Shown one piece after another: positions 12,942-24,227 of a stretch of DNA of 64,000 nt. The position numbers and the translations under genes are program-made. The notes under the pieces were generated by a model. The model was given only the letters and a program-made list of their open reading frames with translations. It had not been told where the DNA came from and made no database searches. Numbering within the stretch: the first letter of the stretch is position 1; each line of letters begins with the position of its first letter. Where the stretch lies: contig BSWB01000007.1 in the NCBI GenBank assembly GCA_033239125.1, positions 107,266,082-107,330,081 on the forward strand, given 5' to 3'. Source of the stretch: Fagopyrum homotropicum (taxonomy: Eukaryota; Streptophyta; Magnoliopsida; Caryophyllales; Polygonaceae).

Positions 12942-13995
12942 TGATAACATGAATTATTGTCTATATTTTCGATATGGTTTTGGCGTTTTCTCATCATTAT
13001 TCTACATGCATGTACATCTATTCTTAGTGTTTATGTCATTATTCGGTAACTTTGCAAGAATTGAGGTCTACACCACGTTTGATTGTAATTGTAGGGAATA
13101 TGACACATTTTTGGGTCGAAATGGAGCATAGGAAGCTAAGCTATGGAGCTACATTGTGGAACATTAGGAAGGACAAGAATAAAAGCAGGAACTATTCTGG
13201 TAGAAAAAAGAAAGATTCAGTTGAAGATACGAAGGCATGAACGTAGATCACTGCTAATCTCGGATCAACACAATGATGCATTTCAACCGAGATGGCCTAT
13301 TGGGCCTAGCTCGAGGTCGACGGCTCACAACCCAAGGAAAATAAAATATAATTTGACCTAAAATTCTTCTATCAAAATGGAAGGTGAATGTGAAGTTGAG
13401 GAGGCTGGATCTTGGAGAGATCAGAGCACGGCAAGGACGACGACTACTGAAAGGAAGAAAATTGAAGGAAGGATTGCTTAGAGTTCAAGGAACCATAGAT
13501 TGTGAGGATTTTCATGGGAAATTACTTGTGAGTTTGTTATCATATTTGTGGAACACATTTATGGATACTATTGTTGGTTTGTTTACTTTGATTATTGAGT
13601 TAGTTCTGTTGATTGTTCCTCTCGCTTTTCTTGATATTCTTGATATATTTGATATTGCATAATAATGATGATTGTTGGCTAAACACCCCTGCGATTCTGG
13701 GGAGATTAGTTGAAGGTTGTGGTATAGACGATGAAAGGATGAACCTTTACCTGAGTGGACTCTAAAAGCTTGAGTTAACCCCAAACCGAAACCCATCTCG
13801 AACTGTTAGTTGAGCATCTCGACCGAGATCGATTTAGAAAAATCCGAGACCGTCCACTGTTTTACAGAACTTGAGTTTAGGCTATAGTTTTCCAAATCCT
13901 ATCATTGTTGCACCTCTCCTTGTTTACATGTAAGCCTAGGATGAGACCTACCCGGTGATTCCTTTGCTTGTTTACCTATGATGATGAGTGTTAGG
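12942..13995 (+). repeat. B3 3' LTR, 3'-truncated
   Basis: It begins TGATAACATGAATTATTGTC, matching the B1 LTR start, and is collinear through the CCGAGATCGATTT and GAGACCTACCCGGTGATT stretches. It stops at TGAGTGTTAGG, where a Tekay-like LTR begins. About 1.05 of the expected 1.8 kb is present. Confidence 0.85.
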
Positions 13996-16066
13996 TGTAA
14001 CACCCAAAATTTTAGGCGCGTTTGCGATAATAATATTTTCCGGCTTTTATCGATATTTTAGTAGCTTCAATATTTTACGAGTTTTTTTTTTATGTCGTAA
14101 ATTAAATTCTACGAGTACGTATATATATATATACATATATATATACATCGATATATTTTATTACCCGTGTTCAAATTATTATACGATGATGTATAATAAA
14201 TATGGAGAATGATTTTTGTATTTCAAAGTATATTTTGCGAGTTCATTTACATATTTGACCCACATATATTTCCCGTATCTTTACTTTTTAAAAAGGACAA
14301 AAACGTTTTCCGATCCAGAACTTCCTTTCCGACTATTTTTTTTTTCGAGAATATTTTAGTTCTCTATTTCCTTTTATTTTATTTTTTGGCCCTTTGGTCT
14401 TCTCCTACCGGGCCTCCTCCATGCCTGTTGGCACCTTTACCTGTGATGATGCCCAACAACCTGTAGATCTACCCCCTAGCTTGACCCCTTGTTCTAGCAT
14501 CTACCTTTGCGCATCTACATGTTTTCCCTCTCCGACACTCAAAGACTCATCCCTTCTATCTCCCTCATCTGCTCACTCAACTCTTCACCTCCTCTCACCA
14601 TATCCACCTTCACTTCCTCTGTCTATCTCACCATTTTTTACTCAACTCTTCACTAGCAGCCACCACCGGCGTCGCCCAGCCTCGCACCACCTTCGGCGCC
14701 TACCGGAGCTAACCAAGACATCCGGCCTGCATTGCTTTCCCTTCTGTTTTGTTTTCTCCTTTCGTTCTTCCTTTTGTTCTTCTGCAAGAATCAAGTTTGT
14801 GCCTTGATTCTTGTTGGCCTTCTCGTTGTTGGTTCGTTGATGTCCACATGCTCCCTTGGTTGAGTCTTGACGTGTGTGGATTAAAAGACCAAGCTTTGGA
14901 TCCCCTGATGTGATTTTGCTGTCAAAGAGAAGCTCAACAATTGCTTCCGTCAAGAAACCGCCACTTGGCCTCCTCCTTGCCGACCCTGTGGACCTTCCCA
15001 GCACCGCCTTTACGCCTTGTCCATCCGCCCTTTGGTTCTTCCTGCAGTCTCCCCGTCTTTGGTGAGCTACTTCCTTCCTTGCTTTCCTCGTTCCCTTCCT
15101 TGGCTTTTGTGGATGTTGTGGACCCTTGGTGATCTGTAAGACTATGGTTTATGACCCTAGCTTGTGGATATCTCTTAGAGATCATGAAGACTAGAAGTTA
15201 TAGACTTCTAGCAATTGTTTCGGTTCCTAATTCGTGATGCCTTGTGTAAACAGGCTTTCCCTTCCTCCTTTCCAGTGGGAAACTGAGTTGTTATTCATTT
15301 GTGAATTACCTTCGAGTGAGGTTAGTCCCTTGGAGTTACTTAGTTGCGTTCCATATATTAGATTGATTGTTTGGCTTGTTTGTGTTGTTGTTTATCATTG
15401 TAACTGATAATCGGAATATGATTGACCTTTATAACCGTAGTTGGCCCAAGTGTATTATAACCGGGTGGTTACCTCTTGCTCAGTGCAGAATGGAGATGCT
15501 TAGAGGTGCTCTTGCGACTAGTCCAGCAGGTGACAAAAGGATGTATGCGTTCTATTCCTGTTGGTGAAAGGGGACAAAGGCGAGATCGTAGCGATTCTCG
15601 TGTAACAACCATAAGTTAAATTAGTAAAGGGTTTAACCTTAATGAAAAATAATAACCGGCTGAGTGCGAGCATGTCTATGTGTTTTAGTTTACCTTATGT
15701 GTGCTTTTGCTTTTCCAGTCTTTCTGATATATCGAATGTTAGCTATTGGTTTATGCCAGTGTTGTAGATGCCTTGAAGGATATAGGTTTTGATGAGTGAT
15801 CCAGACGGTGTGGTCACCCGGGGTTCCCGTACATTATAGGATGGGATTTGGTTATATTTCTGTTGTTGTTTTCCCTTTGTTTTGAACTCGGTTGCAAGCC
15901 TTTTACGCTTCCTTTATTTGAACCTATGGTTTTATATTGAGTTTTGGTTTTCATTTATTTGTGCCTTGTTGTAAGATTTGTCGTGTCGTTGCTACATTGA
16001 GGGTCGGGACCCATTGTGAGTACCTAGCCCGTAACGCTTTGAGTTCCCAACACTTGGGGTGTTACA
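13996..16066 (+). repeat. Tekay-like chromovirus LTR (2071 bp), plus orientation
   Basis: The ends are TGTAACACCC at 13996 and GGGTGTTACA at 16066. The reverse complement of its last 80 bases matches the left ends of the minus-oriented LTRs at 49444 and 60866 (TGTAACACCCCAA, then CACAATGGGTCCCGACC). No 5-bp duplication is seen, and B3 LTR sequence does not resume on the right. It is therefore either a 5' LTR whose body was lost, or a solo LTR at a rearranged site. A short TA-rich microsatellite lies at 14118-14160. The open frames at 14394-15185 look incidental. Confidence 0.7.
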
Positions 16067-18250
16067 AAGTCTTATATCATAAATAAAACAATTACCAAGG
16101 TGGAATTATCAAAGGAGTTCTTCACGAGTGGGAAGTTGTTAAAGCAACCAAACCATGCCATTGTCTCGTTAATACCAATGAAAGAGTTGGCTAGTAGAGT
16201 TGAACATCACTGGCCTATTTCATGCTGCAATGTGTTATACAAGATGATAGCTAATGTTATGACAAAGAGGTTGGGACCATGCCTTTCCTATCTCATTGAT
16301 CAAACCATAGAGGCCTTTGTGTCGGGAAGGCTTATGTCTGATAATATATTCTTAGTGCAAGAGCTTCTCCGATGATATAATTTAAAGAGAGATACTAGAA
16401 GGTGCTTCTTAAATATCGACCTTGCCAAAGCGTATGACACGGTATCATGGCAATTTCTAAGGATGGCTTTAAATGAGCTTGGCTTCCTACTGTGTTTGTG
16501 GCATGGTTGATAAAGTATGTAACTTCGGCATCCTACTCCATCAAGATTAACAAGAATATTCATAAGTTCTTTCGTGGGAAGAGAGATTTAAGACAAGGTG
16601 ATCCTTTGTCGCCCTTGTTGTTTGTATCTTGCATGGAGTTCCTCTCTAGGCTCCTTAAGGCCGAGCCGTCTAAAACTCCTTTTAGGTTTCGTCAAACCTG
16701 TGAGGAATTGAGGATTGCTCATCTAGTTTTAGCTGACGATGTTATGCTTTTCAGTCGAGGTGACAAGTAGTTTGTTGGGGGTGTTGATGAAATGTTTGCA
16801 TCATTTTGGAGAGATAAGTGGTTTAAGAGTTAGCCTGGATAAGTCATCTATGTTCCTTCCTTCAGTTCCGGACACGGAGGTGGCTGAACTAGCATCACTC
16901 ACAGGTTTTTCCATGGGCTGTTTTCCATTCCGCTACCTGGGAATTCCATTGGCACCGCATATTTTGAGAGCATCGGAATACACACCTTTATTGGACAAGA
17001 TTGGAAGGCACATTAGCGCGTGGAATTAAAGACATCTATCCTTTGCAGGAAGGGTGAAGCTTATTGCATCAGTAACCAAGGGCATTGATAGCTTTTGGCT
17101 CTTCATTTTTCCGGTCCCTGGGCTTGTTATTGATAGATTTATAAAGTTATGCCGGCAGTTCATATGGGCAAGGCCTAGGGTCGCTTAGGACAAGATATGC
17201 AAGATGATGGATGAGGGAGAGCTTGGCCTCTTAGATCTACATGCATGGAATACCTCCTTTATATGCAAGCATTATTGGCATATCCATGAGGGCTGTGATA
17301 GCCTATGGGTGAAGTGGATTCACCATCTATACTTACAAGTGGTAGGATCAAGAGAATGGCAACCTAATAGATGATATTGTCCTATGATCAAAGCTATTCT
17401 AGTAGCAAGGGACATGATGGCTTCTTTCAGTGTGGATGGTAGTAGTCTAGAGGACAATATGAGAGAGTTATGCCCAGGTGGAAGGTTCAAGGTGACAAAG
17501 GCATATAATAGGGTACGTAGACATGGTCAGAAAGTTACTTGGCACCGTGTTATCAAGGACGGATGACACACTCCAAGATATGACTTAATTGCTTGGATGG
17601 CTGTGTTGAAATGCCTTACGACTCATGTTAGGATGCAATTCTTGGAGATTGACCCGATATGCCACTTGTGTTGTCATGAAGAGGAGTCACATGAACATCT
17701 CTTCTTTTGATGTAGATACGCAAGGAACATCTGAAGAGACATCAGAAGATCCTTTGGGTTGAACAGCGGGCTTGGTACACTAGATCTAGATATTAGATAC
17801 CAACGGAGGAAGGTCAAGAAGAAAGAAGAAAGAACAAGCACCATGTCGTTTGGACTTGGGACTACGGTGATATTCATTTGGCATGCCCGGAACAGTCTCA
17901 TCTTTAAGGGAAACTGGATGCCGGAGAATGCGTTTGTGAGATTTATCAAGACACATGTGCTCCGGCTTCTTCAAAGTGCTTTTCCAAGACAGATTGACGT
18001 GGTGACTGAGATATAGGCGGTTCTAGGCTTGGTTATTCTTAGTCTGGGTGAGGGGTTTGGTTGACATGCCATGCCGGTTGTGGTCAGACATGTGTACTTT
18101 GCCTTCTTTAGCTTTCTTGACGTTAGATAATGTGTTTTGTAGCCGAGTACCTTGTATCGAGGTATATGCATTTTACTCCTTCTATGAATTTACTAGCAGC
18201 TTATGTCGTATGGATATCGTGTGTAAGAACTTGCCTCAACTAAGATAAAA
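16067..18250 (+). mobile_element. 5'-truncated, decayed LINE
   Basis: This non-LTR retrotransposon remnant sits directly against the Tekay-like LTR end. Only the RT to C-terminal part and a presumed 3' UTR remain. I see no clear poly-A tail or target duplication, so the 3' limit is approximate. Confidence 0.8.
16080..18015 (+). pseudogene. LINE ORF2 remnant: reverse transcriptase and zf-RVT region
   Basis: This is the reverse transcriptase of a plant L1-like LINE. Motifs in order: FFTSGKLLKQPNH and LIPMKE (16110-16190), PISCCNVLYKMIA (16220-16250), RCFLNIDLAKAYDTV (about 16400-16440), GKRDLRQGDPLSPLLF (about 16575-16625), the catalytic ADD (16732-16740) in HLVLADDVMLFSRGD, and FRYLGIPLAP (about 16930-16960). 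The C-terminal zf-RVT-like part (GGRFKVTKAYN, then HLCCHEEESHEHLFF, 17480-17710) is recognisable. Stops and frame changes occur near 16373, 16768, 17028, 17564 and 17708. The endonuclease domain is absent. Confidence 0.88.
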
Positions 18251-18561
18251 ACAAACAACTCAAATAATGCCATAATAGCATCAATCATGGTAAGAGAATA
18301 GATAAACAATCATAGCCATCCAAATCACTCAAGGGTAATGTGTTTGCTTTCATTCTCACAAGATGTATTTAGGGATATACCAATAAACTCTCAAACTCAA
18401 CAAACATGAAAAGATCTTGGCGTTCTCAAACTCCACCACCTGTCAAGTGAAACTAAAATACAAGATAAGTATCATGAGGTGTTTTAAAAAGGTGTAACGG
18501 GGATATGGGACATAAAAAGTGATGCTGGGTTACCAAAAGAGTAGGTCAAAATGGCAAAATA
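18251..18561. other. Unassigned AT-rich sequence
   Basis: There is no coding frame, terminal repeat or match to other parts of the window that I can see. It separates the LINE end from the Cassandra element and may be flanking DNA or part of an older repeat. Confidence 0.4.
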
Positions 18562-19068
18562 TTTAACACCCCGTAAAATTATCATCCCGCATAATTTGAA
18601 TGGGATTTATGATTAAATTATAAGGATGGGTTGCTACCCATATTAACAAGAATTTTACTTTTTTTAGTGGTCGAGTAAGGACAAAGAACTATGGAGTTAA
18701 GCGTGCTCGTGAGGGAGCCATATTAAGATGGATGACCTCTTATGAAGTTTCTGTGCTAGCATGGTTGCCAAGAGGACAACGTTCCTAAGACCTTGGTTCA
18801 AAGTTTTTGTATATGGTATCAAAGTTTATCATGAGTTTTACGAGTGTGCATGCCCTTGTTGGCGGTCACTCAGCTCGGTGGATGGTCTTTGTGTGTTACG
18901 TGGACGTCAAGAGATTAAGCGGGCGAGATTGTAGCACCCCGTAAAATTGCCATCCCGCATCATTTTACAGGGGAATTTATGATTAAGTTATAAGGATGGA
19001 TTACTACCCATGTCAATAAGAATTCTTCATTTTAAAGTGGTCGAGTGAGAAAAGGAACTCTAGAGTTA
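18562..19068 (+). mobile_element. Cassandra-type TRIM retrotransposon, cut by C1
   Basis: This is a short non-coding LTR element. The 5' LTR is about 18562-18811 and starts TTTAACACCCCG (for TGTAACACCCCG). A tRNA-Met-type primer site, TGGTATCAAAG, lies at 18814-18824. A short internal part of about 120 bp ends GCGGGCGAGAT, and a second LTR starts TGTAGCACCCCG at 18930. The second LTR is interrupted near 19068, inside its 5S-like part, where C1 begins. Size and layout fit Cassandra, which encodes no protein and must move in trans. Confidence 0.85.
18686..18761 (+). promoter_or_regulatory. 5S rRNA-derived domain in the Cassandra LTR
   Basis: This stretch aligns along about 75 columns with the 3' two thirds of plant 5S rRNA. 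The A-box part is GTTAAGCGTGCT at 18696-18707 and the C-box part is GATGGATGACCTC (18727-18739). In Cassandra this domain is a pol III internal promoter. Differences from 5S rRNA are numerous, so it is not a 5S gene. Confidence 0.85.
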
Positions 19069-20479
19069 TGCGATAGGTGATGGAATCACTATTATTTAGG
19101 TTAGTTTTTAGGGTCTTTTTAGCACAATAGTGTCGTTTTATGCTACGAACTCCTTGGTCCAGAAGAAGAAGACTAAAAGAAGATAAAAGAGGAGTTATAA
19201 GCACTTGGGAGTTGAAGACCATTCACGAAGCAAAGCTTCTGGTGCCTCACCGCCCCCGCGGAGCATTGTCACCGCCCCAATGGGTGACACTGCATTCCGA
19301 AACGCAGCTTGCACCTTCGCCAGCGCCTGGAACCAAGACTGTCACCGCCCCTGCGCCTATCCTTGGCGCCCCTGTGGTGACTTATCCTGAAGAAGCGAAG
19401 ACCGGTGCCCCTGCGCCTCTACCTGCGTCTCACCCTGTGGAGTTGTGAAGCCAAAGAGTCAGTGTCACCGCCCCTGCGTTGACACTGGGCCGCCCCTACG
19501 GCTCGACATCAGAAGTGACAAAAAGATGAAGAGTCAGGCGTTTGAAGAACATTAAAGATCCGCCCCTGCGGAATTACCAGGCCGCCCCTGCGGCCACGAA
19601 GAACTTCAAGCGTTTCTGCCTAAACCGCCCCTGCGGTCTTGAAGGCCGCCCCTGCAGTTCGACGACAGAGACTTTACTCCGGCTGTTTGCACCACCTTTA
19701 TTGCATTAAAGGTGGCTGTTTTGGCCGGCCATTTACTCCCATTTAGTGTCATTTTGTAGTACAAATAGACCCATGGCTAATTGCTAGAATCATCCACCAT
19801 TTTCCCATTTTTATTCTCTCTTTTCTCTTGCTTCCTTTGTGTTTCTTAATCTTTATTTGTCTAATTGCATGTTTTATTATCACTTAAGATCGATCACCTT
19901 AGGTTCTAAAGTACATGCAAAGAACTAGGATTAATAGATTCTGGGTTCGGATCTTTAATCTAGTAGTAACATTTGAGTAATAACGGGTTGTAATTGCTTA
20001 ACGTAAAAAGAACACAAATTTAAAGATTAGTTAAATGGTTTTAAGCTTATCTTTATATCCCTTAGTCTTTGTATGAAAGCTAACTTGTGATTTTTTCTTG
20101 TAGGTATACGGAACACTAAACTTGTTAAGTTGTGTTGATGCCGGTTGGCTCAACACATACATATGATCAAGACGGGAACATTTTGAATACTTGAAAAAAG
20201 GAACTTACCAAAGTAGTAATCGCATGCTAAGAATCAACCTAATGTATATTCACTCATCATCATCATATTCACTTTTTACTTGCTTTCTAGTTTTGTGTGC
20301 ATCAATTCATCCAACCCCCCCCCCCTTTTACTTTGTTCTATAATCAATAATTAAATTTAATAAAAATATCACCAAACTCTCTTGGATTCGACCCTTACTT
20401 AACCTCTACACTTGTTCTAGTGTTAAATTGGGATTCATTTTGATAAGATAAAAACGGCCTAAGGAAAAGCATCTTGCCA
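19069..20479 (+). repeat. C1 5' LTR
   Basis: It aligns with 55538-57035. The right limit is TTGCCA at 20479, five bases before the primer site. The left limit is uncertain within 19069-19078, because GATAGGTGATGG is shared by both copies and I place the start at TGCGATAGG. It holds the family-C hairpin cluster (19240-19665). A 98-bp stretch present in the other LTR is absent here near 19831. A C homopolymer of about 10 lies at 20316. There is no gene. Confidence 0.85.
19240..19665. repeat. Family-C hairpin cluster in LTR (CGC-CCCT-GCG core)
   Basis: This is a run of short inverted repeats with a CCCT or CCCC loop: TCCGC/GCGGA at 19559-19572, GGCCGC/GCGGCC at 19580-19595, ACCGC/GCGGT at 19624-19637, and a larger GTCACC...GGTGAC pair near 19341-19380. 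Bases outside the core differ between copies yet stay complementary. Confidence 0.85.
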
Positions 20480-20484
20480 AATTT

Positions 20485-20502
20485 TGGCGCCGTTGCCGGG
20501 GA
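20485..20502 (+). other. Primer-binding site, tRNA-Asp type (C1)
   Basis: TGGCGCCGTTGCCGGGGA is a perfect match to the complement of the plant tRNA-Asp 3' end. Confidence 0.95.
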
Positions 20503-20559
20503 GTTTAGTTTTATTTTTATTTCATTTTTTATTATTGATTATTGGTTTGGACCATTTTT

Positions 20560-21866
20560 ATGGTTCAAACTCGTGCTACTAACTCCGGCATTGTTCCCTT
20601 TGATCCAAAAATTGAGAGGACGCACATCCGGCGACGTAGACAACAACAACTCCAACAAGAAATGGCTGATTGTACTCTTCGTCAACTCACTCAGCCGACT
20701 TTGCCTCAACACCCTCTTGCGGTTACTATACCGGCATTAGGGGAGGGAATCAACTTCGAGCTCAAGCCGGGTCTCATTCACTTGCTCCCATCTTTCCATG
20801 GGTTAAGTTGTGAAGACCCCATCAGACACCTTGGAAAATTCCATACCATGTGTATGAGCATGAAGCCGGCCAACATCACCGAAGAACAAATCAAGATGAG
20901 GGCATTCGGCTTCACACTCAAGGATGTAGCGGGTGATTGGTATTACCACCTTCCATCTGGAGCATCGACACTTGGGAGAATCTCCACAAGGCGTTTCTAG
21001 AGAAATACTTCCCAGCCAAGAAGGCCAATAGCTTGAAGAAAGCTATAAGCAACATCGAGCAAGAGGCGGACGGGACTCTGTATGAGTACTTTGAGCGGTT
21101 TGCACGCCTCCGATCCAGCTGTCCTTTCCATGGTTATTCAAATCAGGATCTAGTCTTTTACTTGTACAATGGCTTGCTTGACAACGAAAGCAGGATCGTC
21201 GATACGGCTTGTGGAGGTAGCATTCTTAACTCTACCCCTGACATTGCTTTGGAAAAGATGCAGAAACTAGCGGAAGGAACACGGAACTTTGGAAGGACTT
21301 CTTCCAAGAGAGGTGTTCATGCTGTGAATTCCAAGAAGAATGAGATCTCCAATGAGCTTGCTGAACTGAAGGAGATGGGGAAGAGATTAACACTTATGGG
21401 AACCCCACAACAGCTTAAGGCATGTGAAGTTTGTGCTGACCCATATCACCCAACGGACATGTGTCCCCAGGTCCAAGATGACGATGCAAAGGCGAATGCA
21501 GTAGGTTATGGACAACCACAGCAGCAAAGGCCTAGGAACGATACTTATGCGCAGAATTTCATGCCAAATTGGCGTGATCAACAAAACTTTCGTTGGAGGG
21601 ATCAACAAAACGAACAACAGCAGCCCCGACCAGGAAAGTATCAATCAAATGAGGATATGTTGAAGGTTTTGACTAAGCATTTGTCTACTCATGTCCGAAC
21701 AACAGAATCCAGCATCAAGAACCTTGAAAAACCGGTTGGGCAAATGACGGAAGCCATAACAAGGATCGAAGCTAGATCCTCCGGAGGATTGCCTTCCCAG
21801 ACGGTTATAAACCCCAAGGAGAATGTTAGTGCTCTAACATTAAGGAGTGGGAAGCAAATCCAATAG
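20560..21866 (+). pseudogene. C1 gag
   Basis: This is the structural gag protein of a C-family element. It starts at 20560 (MVQTRATNSGIVPFDP), with a basic RRRRQQQLQQE stretch. The gag core follows (LLPSFHGLSCEDPIRHLGKFH, then FLEKYFPAKKANSLKKAISN), then a Cys/His segment (CEVCADPYHPTDMCP, about 21420-21465) that may be a zinc knuckle, and a Gln/Arg/Asn-rich tail. Compared with the second copy at 57116, one base is missing near 20958 (CATCTGGAGC against CATCCGGGAGC), which shifts the frame. The frame then stays open to the stop at 21864-21866. A family-C hairpin cluster follows at once (21919-22045). Confidence 0.88.
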
Positions 21867-21918
21867 AAACGAGCAAAAGAATTACAAGACAAACCCTCTT
21901 ACGAGTTTGCCGCACCCA

Positions 21919-22045
21919 CAGCCGCCCCTGCGGCTGCAATTGCACCCAGCTCTGAGCAGACGCCGCCCTTGCGGCTTGATGTCCCACCCCTGTGGTGACA
22001 ACACTTGAGCCGCCCCTGTGCCTGCAATCTGGCGCCCCTGCGGAA
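21919..22045. repeat. Family-C hairpin cluster in the gag-protease linker
   Basis: It includes CAGCCGC-CCCT-GCGGCTG at 21919-21936, a perfect 7-bp stem, plus decayed copies near 21962, 22010 and 22032. It lies where the polyprotein linker between gag and protease would be encoded. Confidence 0.82.
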
Positions 22046-24227
22046 AACTCGACAAGGAGTTCTACTGAGAAGGATTCATACATCCGACCTGAGTTTCCAC
22101 CACTTTAGTCCGAGAAACTACCAACTCCTTTTCCTGAGGCACTAAAGGAGAGAAGAATCATTGAGGAAAAGGATCTCTTTGAGATCTTCTCCAAATGCGA
22201 GGTAAACACCCCCCTCCTTAAGTTAGTGAAGAGTATTCTTAAATATGCTCGTTTCTTGAAGGAACATTGCACTATTAAGAGGAATCAAAAGCTGAACGTG
22301 AAAAAAAAAGTACAAGTAAGTGAGCATGTCTTCGCCGTTTTCCAACGTAGGATGCCCAAGAAATGCGGCGATCCGGGCATGGTAAGTATCCCTTGTGTCA
22401 TAGGGGAAACCTGTTTTGACAAAGCCATGCTTGACCTTGGTGCTTCTATAAATTTTTTGCCATATTCTATTTACAATTCACTTGGCCTTGGACCATTAAC
22501 AGAAACTAGGATTATAGTGCAACTTGCTGATAGATCTAATGTGTACCCGAAAGGGATAATTGAAGATGTATTAATAATGGTAGAGAACCTAATTTTCCAT
22601 GCTGATTTCTTTGTAATGGATATGGAAAATGACTCGCATGCTGCACCGATATTGTTAGGTAGATCATTCTTGAAAACTGCTAGGACTAAAATTGATTATG
22701 TTAGTGGCAAACTAACCATGGAGTTTGATGGTGAAGTAGTGGAATTTGACAACTATGATGCAATGAAATTTCCTAGTGAAGATCATTCTTTATGTGCTAT
22801 TGACATTGTTGAACCTTTTGTGCAAGATGTGTTTGATATTTGTGACATTGACGAATTAAAAAATATAATTGAGCATGACATTGATGATTACAATTCAGAA
22901 TATGCATTAACATCCAGCATGAAAGAGGTCGTAGCCCAGTCGGATGGGTATAAGAGGTTACCTATCTTCACTTTGGCCATTGGGCCCACTTTACTAACCC
23001 CAACCGAGAAGCTTGTGCCATCTATATTACAGGCACCGGAAATAGAGTTGAAAGACCTTCCATCCCACCTCAAGTATGTTTTCCTTGGAGACAACAATAC
23101 CTTGCCGGTGATCATCTCCAACAAATTGACTACCGTTCAAGAGGACAAGTTGGTAAAAGTGTTGAAAGAACACAAGACGGCCCTTGGATGGACCATTGCG
23201 GACATCAAGGGGATAAGTCCATCCACTTGCATGCATAGAATCTTACTTGAAGAGGATGCTAAACCATCTAGGCAACCTCAACGAAGGTTGAAACCGCCAA
23301 TGATGGAAGTGGTCAACAAGGAGGTATTGAAGCTCCTCCAAGCGGATATGATCTTCCCTATTTCGGATAGCACATGAGTTAGTCCAACCCAAGTAGTTCC
23401 AATGAAAGGAGGTATCACAATGGTGGAAAATTAACATGGAGAGATGGTCCCAAGAAAAACGCAATCCGGGTGGAGAGTTTGCATTGACTACCGCAAACTC
23501 AACAAGGTAACACGTAAAGACCATTTTCCATTGCCTTTTATGGCCAAATGTTGGATCGTCTTGCAGATCATCCATACTACTTCTTCCTTGATGGATATTC
23601 GGGTTACTTCCAAATAGCCATTTCGCCGGAAGATCAAGAAAAGACGACGTTCACTTGCCCATTTGGCACTTTTGCAATTCGTAGAATGCCATTTGGACTT
23701 TGCAACGCCCCCGGCACCTTCTAACGGTGCATGATAAGTATTTTCTCCGAATACATAGAAAATTTTCTTGAAGTCTTCATGGATGATTTTCCGTCCATGG
23801 GGACAATTTTGATGCATGTCTAGGACATTTGAAGCTAGTTCTTGAAAAATGTGTTGAAACCAATTTAGTTCTTAATTCGGAAAAATGTCATTTCATGATA
23901 GAACAAGGAATTGTGCTAGGACATGTATTATCCTTAAAAGGGATAGAGGTAGATAAGGCAAAGGTTGATGTGATTCAAAGTTTACCTTATCCTACTAACA
24001 TTCGGGAAATCCGATCTTTTCTTGGTCATGCATGTTTTTACCGACGGTTCATAAAAGACTTGTCAAAAATCTTGGCACCCTTATGTGAATTGCTCAAGAA
24101 ATACGTCACCTTCATATTGGATGAAAGTTGCATGAAAGCCTTCGACACTTTGAAGGCATGTCTCACTAGCGCACCAATTATCCGTTCTCTGGATTGGGAG
24201 AAACCCTTCGAAATCATGTGTGACGCC
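22046..24227 (+). pseudogene. C1 protease and reverse transcriptase, degraded
   Basis: The protease part carries DLGASINFLPY (about 22434-22466) and an LLGRSFL motif (about 22654) in an open frame of 22226-23377. The frame runs into the RT N-terminus (RQPQRRLKPPMMEVVNKE) and stops at a TGA in place of the Trp of the usual SKWVSP motif. Downstream RT is recognisable but shifted: YFFLDGYSGYFQIA, then an FMDD region near 23780 with a deletion after DDF. Then comes an open stretch from 23829 covering the RT thumb and start of RNase H (GHVLS, SFLGHACFYRRFIKDLSKI) to MCDA at 24227, where B1 is inserted. The 461 bp at 23767-24227 occur again at 48870-49330. Confidence 0.85.

Larger units (their letters stand above)
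11215..13995 (+). mobile_element. B-family element B3, 3' end only
   Basis: This holds the last part of the env-like ORF, the 3' noncoding region and most of a 3' LTR, in plus orientation and collinear with B1. The left side is cut by a Tekay-like LTR end at 11214. The right side stops at a second Tekay-like LTR starting at 13996. No target duplication is visible across either junction. Confidence 0.82.

Noticed and set aside
14394..15185. Open frames on both strands that could be a small gene
   Set aside because: They lie inside an LTR with clear terminal motifs; Pro/Ser-rich composition on one strand and Lys-rich on the other is expected from a pyrimidine-biased stretch.
16067..16085. Decayed tRNA-Met primer site after the LTR at 16066
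   Set aside because: AAAGTCTTATATCAT only loosely resembles AAAGTGGTATCAGAG; too few matches to call.
18686..18761. 5S rRNA gene
   Set aside because: Too diverged, lacks the 5' part of 5S rRNA, and sits between Cassandra LTR landmarks and a tRNA-Met-type primer site.
19240..19665. CRISPR-like array of short palindromic repeats
   Set aside because: Spacing is irregular, repeats vary, there are no unique spacers of constant length and no cas genes, and the context is a plant retroelement LTR.
20310..20330. C homopolymer runs (also near 56870)
   Set aside because: Both lie at the same place in the two C LTRs; they are inherited simple sequence with probable length uncertainty, not a distinct feature.
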